Of a stretch of DNA of 64,000 nucleotides, positions 55,497-64,000 are shown in pieces. Within the stretch, counting starts at the first letter, position 1; each line of letters opens with the position of its first letter. Source of the DNA: Symsagittifera roscoffensis (lineage: Eukaryota; Xenacoelomorpha; Acoela; Convolutidae); the NCBI RefSeq assembly GCF_963678635.1, contig NC_087066.1:13500517-13564516 (forward strand), read 5' to 3'. The position numbers and the translations under genes are program-made. The notes below the pieces were generated by a model. The model did not search any database and was not told the DNA's origin. It saw only the letters and a program-made list of their open reading frames with translations.

Positions 55497-56170
55497 AACT
55501 CCACATTCAAGCAGCAACAGTGCAAATGTCACGAAAAACATGATCGACTTCTAAATTCAAAAATGGAATTTAATAGTCGGATTTCCCAGCAAAGAAAATT
55601 TTTATCTTTTGATCCAGTTTTCTCAAATTTTGTTCGAACAAGATATTGTAAATCTGTTTTGGAGTAAATGCTTATTGATTGTAGGTCTATATTTGGGTTA
55701 CGAGCGGCAATAAAGTAGGGTATGGAGTAAAAAGATAAAGTTTATCTTCATTTGGGTCAGGCTGTACTACAGTATGGCTATTTTCAGATCCACATGGTAC
55801 AGCTGTATCTCAAAAATATGTTAGGCGTAATAGCGTACCTACAAAAAGTACTTTGTTTTTATCAATTAGTTATGCGTGCGTTAGTAGCATCTTTTGTCTT
55901 GTAAAAACAAAGTAGTGAAACTTTTTAGTGCAGGTGTAATACCAAAGGATGTTTCCTTTGTATTTATTGAAGATAGAGCGGATGCCTGATGAGAGATATC
56001 CTTCCTAATGTATTTTTAGTACTGCTAAAATGAGATATTGTAGTTTTTGTGTTCGTTCTAGCTCACGTCAGTGATGTAGGGTCTCTCTTTCGGAAAATTA
56101 AGTTTCTTGAAACATTCTGTTGATTGTGTAATCTAATTTCATATCGAGGTGAAACTCATAGTGTTTTTCA
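55497..56170. other. Spacer, no gene seen
   Basis: AT-rich; may include the 3' end of element C, but I find no LTR pair because the right end of that element is outside the window. Confidence 0.4.
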
Positions 56171-57110
56171 TCAGTGAAAAATTTTGTTGTCTTCCTCCAA
56201 TGTTTTTTTATTTTTGGAGAATGTTACCGGGATGCGAGATTTGTTGTTTTCTCTATTTCTGTTTGGGTTAACAATGTTAAGAAATAGTTTGCCTGTTATC
56301 ATGTATAAACTTTTTTTGTATTCGATAACATTTTTTGAATTTTGTGTTCGGAAAATGATTCTTGAGTATTTACATGCTACTTCAATTTCAGGGTAGATTT
56401 GAAAACGTGTTATTATGTTTTCTATACCATGTATGTTTTTATATTGATTTGGGTTTGACTTGGTTCGGTCAGGGTTTACTTTATCAAAGGGTATGGATTC
56501 TATCAAGTACTTTTTTTGAATATTTATCATTCTTGAATGATTTTTTGCAACTTGAAATGTGATGCATGTGTCTTCAGGGAACCAAAACATTATTTCTTGA
56601 TAGCTTGAATTTTTTGTCTCTGCTTTACAGTTCAACGGGTTATTTATTCCCTTATGAGGAATCCAATTTCTCTTCTGTAAATCGTATGTTAAACGTTCGT
56701 GTGCGCCATGACAAGAAGATTTATCGCCTAGCTATATATGACATTGGTGGTGTTCAAGTTGGGCTAGCTGAGCAGAGTCTGGAAAAACTTAAGAACTTAA
56801 TGATTTATGATTTTCCTTCTGGGTTTGTGACTACTTTTAAACGATTGAGTTCCTTTTTACAACCATCGGGGTCAAGATGTGATAGTCTTTCTGTGTTACT
56901 TTGGTAAACAGATTCATGATCGAGTCTATTTTTGTTCCCATTTCGATTGGAAGTTGTGATCAAAGTTTTTGTTCAAAGATTTTTTCTTTAAATTTAAAAC
57001 CTGATAGAATTGTAGCCCGGGCTTTGGAGTAAAGTGTAGCTACTATAGTTGATGATTCAATCGCTTCTGGATCTGATTTACTAAATGTGATTTAGTTTGT
57101 TGCGTTTTTA
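56171..57110 (-). pseudogene. Element C downstream coding-like region, unknown
   Basis: One minus-strand frame is mostly open from about 57110 to 56171, with a few stops between 56890 and 56730. The upper part reads DPEAIESSTIVATLYSKARA; the lower part (from 56635) has CKAETKNSSYQEIMFWFPED and a Cys/His scatter. The position, distal to integrase, is where element A has env, but I see none of the element A env motifs. Confidence 0.3.
56566..56907 (+). CDS. Unexplained plus-strand open frame inside element C
   Basis: 113 open codons, antisense to the element. The second half has protein-like composition (RVRHDKKIYRLAIYDIGG, then SLEKLKNLMIYDFPSGF). No family recognised. It overlaps a mostly open minus-strand frame, so one is likely a shadow of the other. 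Confidence 0.22.
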   Translation: MCLQGTKTLFLDSLNFLSLLYSSTGYLFPYEESNFSSVNRMLNVRVRHDKKIYRLAIYDIGGVQVGLAEQSLEKLKNLMIYDFPSGFVTTFKRLSSFLQPSGSRCDSLSVLLW

Positions 57111-57559
57111 TGTAGTGTTTTTTCGTTGGTGATCTTCACAATCATAATGTGCAACAAGAACAAGATCTTGTGGTCCTGTTCGGGGGAAGGGTTTTTGTGA
57201 TCGATGGATTCAAGATGTACTACAAAGGAAAGGTTTTTATTTAAAAAAACACTCAAAAGATACATGTGTATGATAGTCTTGGAAGGGGACTATAAATTGA
57301 TAAATAAGCTATGCTCTTTGTATATCTAGTTTTTTTTATAGATAGTTCTGTTGTGATAAATAGAGGGGGTAAAGAGTGAGTGCCGATGTCTGATAGAGAC
57401 AATGGTAATAGATGATAAACTAAATCTTTTAGTCTTACTGTTATATCAAGTTCAAATTAAATTTTGTAGTGAAAGTATTTGGATATGATGTTCTTGCATG
57501 TCTTTGAGAATATCGTGTCTGTATTGTAGTCTGTTTAGTGTCAATTTTGGACTCGGTTG

Positions 57560-58492
57560 CTATCGAGTTGTTGGCCAAAAAAAGGAGGAGGTTCTACAAA
57601 GTAATTCCAATCTAAGCGTAAAGGTGTAGTTGTACCTCTCACGGTATCTGTCGTCTAAGTGACTTGGAAAGTTTGTGGGGAATGTAGCTGATGTTGTGTG
57701 ATCTGTGACTGAAGGTGTTGATGGAAGGGACAATGTTTCTGGTAATGATAAGGAGGAATCTGAAGAAGTTTCTATTGGATCTTTTACAAGATTGGTTTTA
57801 GCTCGAGAAAGTGTTTGGTTCATCCGGTGTGGGAGTCTTTATGATGAAGTGGGGAATTAAAGAGATTTTCACGAATTTGTTCAGAAGTAGGTGTTGAACC
57901 TAAACAATCTGACCGAATAGTTGAGGTATTTTGTTGGGAAGTGAACTGAAGAAAAGTAGAGGTGCTTTGTATTGTACTAAGGGAAAGGTCTAGGGAGGTC
58001 GATGATGGAGAGGGGGGTATATGAAATTGGATTCTTGGTTTGTTAGTCTTCTCTTGCGTCGGGGGTGGATAGTATGTCTGTCTAATGTATTTGTTAAATT
58101 TTGGTTTTGTTTTAAATGTCTTGTTCTACAGATATCTTGTTGTAGTGAGGGGTAAATGTTACATGTTGGTTCGTTTTGTGGTTCAATTAGGGTTGCTTGA
58201 CAAATGGCTGGTATCAATGGTTCAGAAAATATGCTTGTCATTGTTCTAAGGTGTAAGGGTTTTCTTAAAATGAGATACGAGTTGATGATTGTGTTTGTTT
58301 TATTTAACTGGATGCAGGTGTTATTGGGAGCGCATGGGGTGGGTTGGTAGGTGGGGAGTCTTTAATAGGGTTTGGATTAGCAAATTTGAAACTATCTGCG
58401 TAAATTCTTGTTTTACTTACTTTCGGATTCTTTATAAAAAATAAGTTATTATTAAAACTGCTGCTAATACAACTATTGCTTTTTTCATACAT
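57560..58492 (-). pseudogene. Element C Ser/Pro/Thr-rich stretch after integrase
   Basis: Three minus-strand fragments (58492-58304, 58241-57990, 57823-57560) are rich in Ser, Pro, Thr and Asn, for example SSLSLPETLSLPSTPSV. They correspond in position and composition to the tail that follows integrase in element A. Confidence 0.4.
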
Positions 58493-59776
58493 TTATAAAG
58501 TGTCAAAATTAGAGAAGCTACTAAGGTGAGAATAATTACAAAATGAAGATGTGGAAAGGAATGTAAGAAAATTGGATTGATTATTTTACTTTGTTTATCT
58601 GAGTTTGAGAGAATAATTTGAACATCTACTTTGTAGAATTATTTTTGGTTTCTTTTCGGAGTTGAAGTAAAGTGGATTCAGGTTGTTCATTCTTTTTGAC
58701 AAATGTGTTGGCAGTGGAGGGTTTTTGGTGAAGGGAAGACTGGATGTTTAGTTATTAGTTTTCTGGCTCTTGTTTTTTTTTGTGGGATGATTAGGGGTTT
58801 TTGGGAGGTAGAGTGTCTTTAGGCTAGGTGATCAGGTTGAAATTTGTCTGTAGGCTAACTTATTATCGTTTTTTGGTAATATTCGGGGTATAAATTGAGG
58901 CACTTTTGTTGATTTTTTGTATTGATTGATAGAAGAGTTTTGTAAATTTTATGCGATATTTATTTAAGTTAACAGATATAAAAGTAATGTTAATTTTGGA
59001 CATGGAGGTCACTGAGTTAGAGATATAAATCCAGTTGAAGTATGAGTTATGTCGGTCGATAAGGGCGGTAGTATTTGATTAAAAAGTGAGATAATATCAA
59101 GTGATGTGATTGGCTGATTTTTAACTAGTTTCTCTGAGAAAGAAAATGAAATATTATGAAGAGAAATTTTTCTTAACGTTTACTAAAAATGCCGTTAATG
59201 TCGTTGATTAATCAGAGGGTTGCTGCAATTCTACTTTCGCTAATATTTTAGATATAAAAATTTATAATCTTTTCTCGGTTGATTTCTAAGTCTAGATGGC
59301 TGGCATCGTTTGTATTTTTTCTTTTACTTTGGGTCATTTAATTTTGCTTGTATTTTACGAACAATTCCTTGTGTTTGAACTATTTATTTTGGAATTTATT
59401 CTGTTATTTCGTTTGGAATAGTATCGGATGATTGGGATGAAAGATTGAAGTTTGTTGGTTCAATTTTTTGTTAGGTCTCTGTAAGTTTTCCTTTAATTTG
59501 AAATAGTCCTTTTCGAACAGGTTGTAGTTTTTTGCAGATTCTTTGTTGAATTACAAAATTTGGAATCAAAACAAATTATCTTATTTTTAGGTTTGATGCT
59601 GGCGTAAAGCTTGAGTTCAACTGAAATTGAACGTTTTGTTTTTGTGATATTTTTTTAATGAATTTTGTTGTGTTTTTTTCTCTGTTCAAAATCTATTCTG
59701 TCTGGGTTCGAGAGGATAATTTTAAAGTTTTCGTATGATGAAAAAGATCCTCGTCATTATTTTGAATTGGTAGATT
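58493..59776. other. Element C decayed stretch
   Basis: Expected to hold the integrase C-terminal domain, but stops and indels leave nothing I can read with confidence. Confidence 0.35.
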
Positions 59777-60560
59777 TTAACAAATTGAATCAATATTTGA
59801 TTGACAGTAACCTTGTGGGTTTTTTGATGAGTTTGCTGTGAACATTATAGATTTGCGTGGATTTTGGTTAAAAACCATTTCGTATGGTGATTGTCCAAAT
59901 GATGGTGTTATCTTAGAACTGTATACTAATGGTAACAATTTAACATCTGTTGACCATTTGGTGTGTTTTTTTTTATCGTTTCCGCTTTTTATACATCGAA
60001 GATAATCTTGTAGCGAGAGGTTCATGCCTTCGACTAGTCAGTTTGTCCATGGAGCTTTTGATTTTCTAGGTTTTTGTGTGATATTATAAAGATGACATAG
60101 TGTAATTATTTCGTTGTTTATGAATTCTAATCCTTTGTCTGTGACGAGGGTTTCATTTAATCCAAACTTTGCTATCCAGTTTTTCCAGAGCATTACATTG
60201 GAGTACCGAGTTGAGTGCTAATTAGTGTGTAAATACGTCTAGTATTACCATTGTATTTGTATTTCCTTCTGAGTTGGGGGATATAAGGCCGTTTGTATCA
60301 AAAAAGCTTCTAAGATTGAAATATAAACTTTGTCCTTTAAAAGTCTTGTTTTTTTTCTGCTATTTGTTTTCGGTGTGGAAAAGTTTTGCTTAACTGGTAC
60401 GTGTTACAGTCACTGCAAAGTACTTTAATCGAAATTTATGCGTTATGAAAATAGAAATTTTCAGTGGAATGTGAGTACGTTTTTTCCGATCCTACATGTC
60501 CTTTTGTATTCAATGAATGTGATATGTGAAATGCGATTAAAATTAGGCTTAGTGGTAGAG
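59777..60560 (-). pseudogene. Element C integrase
   Basis: Zinc-binding His pair in FHISHSLNTKGH (about 60500) and CxxC in LCSDCNTYQL (about 60410). Catalytic Asp in FFDTNGLIS (about 60300), Asp in LVTDKGLEFINNEI (about 60140) and Glu in LVEGMNLSLQDYL (about 60020), preceded by APWTN and a TGA stop. The frame after the Glu stays open to 59777 with FGQSPYEMVFNQNPRKSI. Several frameshifts upstream. Confidence 0.82.
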
Positions 60561-61172
60561 TAAATTTGTCTCTTTGTAATGGTATTCTAAGATGTCAGTG
60601 TTTTTTTTTTGTCGTTTTGTTAAGTTTTCGAAAATCTTGGAGTACGGTTTTATTTACTAATATTGTGATATCGACTTTAATGGGTTTTGTTTAGGTCTTT
60701 TGCCAAGTTTTGAGTTGTCGGATAATAGGGTCGAGGTTTTGAATTTTCTGTTATAATTGGAGTGTCAATACTTTTGTGGTAGGCAGAAATATGTTTTGAA
60801 TTTCGTTGTTTGGTAGAGATATTTTGTCTAAAGGGTCTTTTAAATCAAGATTTTTTTTTGATTGTGTCGTTTTTTGACTTGATTCGGGAGGGCCTGACAA
60901 TTATGTTATATCTGCTAGGTCTTCTATATCTGTTAATAGCAATGACTTATTACGTTGTGGTTTTTTTAAAATGTTTTTTCAATTGTGTGTTATTTCTGAT
61001 CCATGATAAAAAAGGAATACGTTTTGATGTAACTTCACTTAATAATTCTACTTCATAGTGATTGTTTTGGCAATCTAAATACAGTGGAAAATGTTCAAAG
61101 TTATTTATTTGTTTAGGATCGGAGTCAATTTTTACTGTGTTTTTACGTTCTAATTGTGGCGAAGTTTGTATT

Positions 61173-61745
61173 TTATGGTATTTGTACAGTTGTTTTTGGT
61201 GTAAGTATTTCAGGTGGTATATTTCGACTAAGTGTGTCTGGTAAAGCAAGGTTTTTCCCGGCTGTCCAAACTGTATGTAGCTTTGTATTCTTCATTAGAA
61301 TTAGTTGAAATCTGTATACTCTATGGTTTGGATTTGATTTTAATTTAAAAATAGTGGTCCAACATTTTTGTTCATAAAAGCAGAAAAAGCTGCTGGTCCT
61401 ATAGATGAACCATAGAATAGTATATATTTTTTTGTTTTTGTTGGTTTCCAATAACGAATTGTGTCAGGCGACGTGATTATTCGTCTAATGGCTTTTGATT
61501 ATATGCAGTATTCATATCTGCGGTGGTATAATAGTGTTTGTATTTTTGCAAGTATTACCTGTATTGGTTTTATCGGCCAATTTCGTTTCAATTCATCAAA
61601 CAAAAAGTTTAAATTACGTACGTTTACAATGACTTTAAGTGATTCTCCTTTGGGTTGTTGTTCTTTATTCACTGGTGCAAAAAAAACCTTGTCTTGTAAG
61701 TGTATTGCGCGTTTTTTTTTTGAAACCCTCGTCGACTTTTAGCGA
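61173..61745 (-). pseudogene. Element C reverse transcriptase fragment fused by deletion to RNase H end
   Basis: The N-terminal RT part at 61745-61560 reads KEQQPKGESLKVIVNVRNLN. It is followed at about 61530-61390 by TADMNTAYNQKPLDE, then FVIGNQQ and GPAAFSAF in changing frames. The catalytic YxDD region is missing. From about 61290 the sequence resumes near the end of RNase H (HTVWTAGKNLALPDTLSRN). So about 600-700 bp encoding the RT palm and most of RNase H is deleted. Confidence 0.8.
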
Positions 61746-62540
61746 AGATGTAGTGGTGAATGTGTCTTTCCAATTAAAAATTGTCATGAACGTTGTGGTT
61801 CCTTTGTTTATTTTGAAATTTGAAATGTTCTTTTTAAACAAGTGGTTCTGGTAAAATAAATTAAGGATTGTTGATTGACAAATATCCTGTAGTTTTCAGA
61901 TTTCATTTAATCTGTATGCTTTTTTTTGTGAAGGATGTAAGGTTGCATTTGTTTCGCAATATCCTAATAGTTCCAAAGAAAGGGTACTTTTATTTTTCTA
62001 TTGTATTGTATTTATGTTTTCAGCGTAACTTTTAGATAATTTTGTTAAATAAAAAAGTATGAATCGGTCTGAATTCAAGGTCAGACATATAAAACTTTTA
62101 CCAATTCTCATTGTTATTGTTTTGATGGATTTGGTTGATGTAAAAATCGTCTGCATGTCCTGTTATTGGTTTTAAATGTTTTTTTTGCTGATTATATTCA
62201 GGTTACTTAATAAAAATTTGGAGGTTGTTTATTAAATCTTTGATAAAATGTTAAGGATAATTTGTTGAGTTTTGTATATTTGTCTTCGATTTGCAATTTA
62301 CTGTTTAAGATGTTTATAGTTGGTATACATTTAATAATAAATGGTTATCAAAGTATATTGTGTTTAATATCTGTTATTTGAAAAAATTGCTTAAACGGTT
62401 TTAGTAAAAGGTTGTTTTGTTCCATTGTTCGAGTTAGTTTAAGTAGTGATTGAATTTTACCGTAGTTTGTTAAACTTTTGCAGTCGCTAGCTTACTAGAA
62501 GTTTCGAGGGGTAAAGTTTTGGATGTGAAATATCTTTTTC

Positions 62541-62604
62541 ATTCCATGTAGGTATCAAAATGTCTGAAATGTCTGATTCTGCTCCAGAGTCTATTAGAAA
62601 GACC
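62541..62604 (-). pseudogene. Element C aspartic protease active site
   Basis: One minus-strand frame reads LIDSGAESDISDIL, with the canonical DSGA triad of retroelement proteases. The flanks are too decayed to extend the domain. Confidence 0.75.
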
Positions 62605-62836
62605 TGGTGGTTGTAAATTCTTATTTTTTTGGGTTTTCTAAACGAAGAAAACTTGTTCAAATTTTTTCATGGGGCGGTGATACTATGCTTGTTGTATTCT
62701 GGTATATATTATTCATACTTGGATTAATTTCAATTATTTGGGGAGTGTAATTTGTGTTGTTTTGGTTGTTTCTTGGCTCTCGAAAGTTTGAATTTGGATA
62801 ATAGTTTTGATACTAGATCGATTCAATTTTTATTTC

Positions 62837-63350
62837 TTATTCATCTTCTATTTTAAGCATGTTGATAATTAGCGTGTCTTCTCTTTTGCTTTCGTCATCT
62901 GTGCTTTCACAGTGTGTGTGATTGAGTTGCAGTTCTGAAGTTCCTGTATTGTCAATTTCTGGATGGTCTGAGCTTGTTCCATTTGTAGATTGGAGTTGAT
63001 TGATTTGTCTTTGATGCATTGATGTACTACTTCTGTAATTTTTATTTTGTTTGCATAATTTTTATTTTGTCAGATTTATTTCGATACGGTGACTGAAAAT
63101 AAATTCTCGATCTGTTTTGTTAGTTGTTGTTACTATTTCTAGAATTATCACGGGATCTATTATTATAATATTTATTATACGGTCTAGTGTAAGAACAGTT
63201 TTGTGATCTAGTGTTGGAGTGGTTTCTTTTACAGTTGTTTGAAGAACTTCGATTGCGGTTGTTCTCGAGCGGTCATTGGAATAGTTTCTATTCCGATGGT
63301 TTGAATATGAGCGATTTCTGTAATATTTTCGAGAAAACCAATTCTATATC
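62837..63350 (-). pseudogene. Element C gag C-terminal relic
   Basis: The part at about 63350-63130 encodes an Asn/Arg/Ser-rich basic run (NNRNRSSSNNCKRNHSN), like the gag end of element A. It is followed by an acidic/polar frame at 63019-62837 leading toward the protease. No CCHC knuckle is seen. Confidence 0.45.
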
Positions 63351-64000
63351 ATCTGTTTGTATTCGGTGTGGTGGTTGATTTGATGATTGCGGTGATAGAA
63401 TTTAGATTGTAAATATGCGGTAATGTGAAGTGATATAACTGATGCTTGGTAGATATTGATCGAGTTTACATGACCTGTTCCCTTTTGAATTCAATTGACG
63501 ACTAGTTTGTGGCAAAGTTGTTTTGTCTTCTTGTGGGATTGCTTTGTGGGATAATGACCAAGGGAAGGACATAAACATCTTCAAAATTATCCTCGTATTG
63601 AATCATTTTTCGTGTGCATTTAAGCTGAATTGTAACTTCCAATGTGTCTTATTGATTGATTCCACTGATACAGTCTTACTGGTTTACGAAGATATAAATA
63701 TATTTCATTCTGCGATAGCATTTTATAGATGATGCTGTTGTGGATTCTGATTCCGAAAAATATGTTTAATCGTTTAATCGTTTATTTTTATTGTGGATTA
63801 AATCTCGATGTCTTTGAAGTTCTTGATTGTAGTTGAGTCAGATTCCGAAAGTGCTTTTAGTGTTATGCAAAATTTTTTATTAAAGATTTGTTTTTGTTTC
63901 GTGGTTATTGCCTTCTTTTTTGTTTGCTTTTCCGATCTAATGCATCCAACTTTTTGTTTCTGGGGTGTTATCTCTTTCGTCTCATTAGTACTCCACAAAC
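63351..64000. other. Right edge, probable upstream gag or leader of element C
   Basis: Short Lys/Thr-rich minus-strand frames (63402-63584, 63798-63998) without recognisable motifs. Confidence 0.35.

Larger units (their letters stand above)
56171..64000 (-). mobile_element. Element C: heavily decayed Ty3/gypsy relative of element A, extends past right edge
   Basis: Minus-strand gag, protease, RT, RNase H and integrase relics occur in the gypsy order from right to left, with an internal deletion joining RT to the end of RNase H. The coding strand is strikingly A-rich. Integrase words (APWTN, PRKSI) and the PDTLSRN/PDLLSRN RNase H end resemble element A. The left limit is uncertain. Confidence 0.8.

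Noticed and set aside
1-64000. CRISPR arrays, bacterial operons, rRNA genes
   Set aside because: No direct-repeat/spacer pattern, no ribosome-binding-site-led gene clusters and no rRNA-like sequence; gene structure is eukaryotic.

Overview
The window is nuclear DNA of an invertebrate animal. Its genes are split by GT-AG introns. It carries a Rab9 GTPase, a MINDY-family deubiquitinase and a single-pass membrane leucine-rich-repeat protein. It also has tRNA-derived SINEs, a hAT relic, a BEL/Pao relic and three Ty3/gypsy-type elements. The DNA is AT-rich with many T and A runs. Nothing in it fixes the species.

Host genes, left to right. (1) A minus-strand gene at 389-2631, with three phase-matched short exons, runs off the left edge; its product is unknown to me. 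(2) A possible 58-residue plus-strand gene sits in its first intron. (3) The MINDY deubiquitinase is at 10195-11777 and ends in a CaaX motif. (4) A possible two-exon, 90-residue membrane protein is at 24365-25730. (5) Unplaced minus-strand exon candidates lie at 26796-27105 and 27682-27881. (6) Rab9 has three exons at 28237-30283. (7) A minus-strand terminal exon with a PAN/apple-like cysteine pattern is at 30975-31250. (8) The LRR membrane-protein gene spans 40730-52629; a retrotransposon fills most of its last intron.

Mobile DNA. Element A (12849-24281, minus strand) is a decayed, env-bearing Ty3/gypsy element. It has LTRs, a tRNA primer site, protease, reverse transcriptase, RNase H, integrase and an envelope-like gene. 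It has two unusual extras: a TARG1/OARD1-like macro domain between protease and reverse transcriptase, and a two-exon reading frame on the opposite strand between pol and env. Element B (about 43955-51844, minus strand) is young. Its LTRs differ at three places, but there is a deletion at the 5' LTR/gag junction and there are two frameshifts in the integrase region. Element C (about 56171 to past the right edge, minus strand) is a heavily decayed relative of element A. A 5'-truncated BEL/Pao element is at 35553-38412. A 745-bp hAT relic with a perfect 8-bp target duplication is at 25842-26586. Four copies of one tRNA-derived SINE family are dispersed through the window.

Repeats. A satellite of about 313 bp (4.3-5.7 kb) passes into a degenerate repeat field (5.9-7.5 kb). 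A 76-bp minisatellite lies at 31.6-32.5 kb. A 540-bp repeat occurs twice in opposite orientation (32.7 and 54.0 kb), and part of it resembles the element B LTR. An inverted-terminal-repeat element lies at 53.4-53.8 kb. A motif of about 35 bp recurs six times, always on the plus strand. The remaining spacers show no gene I can support.
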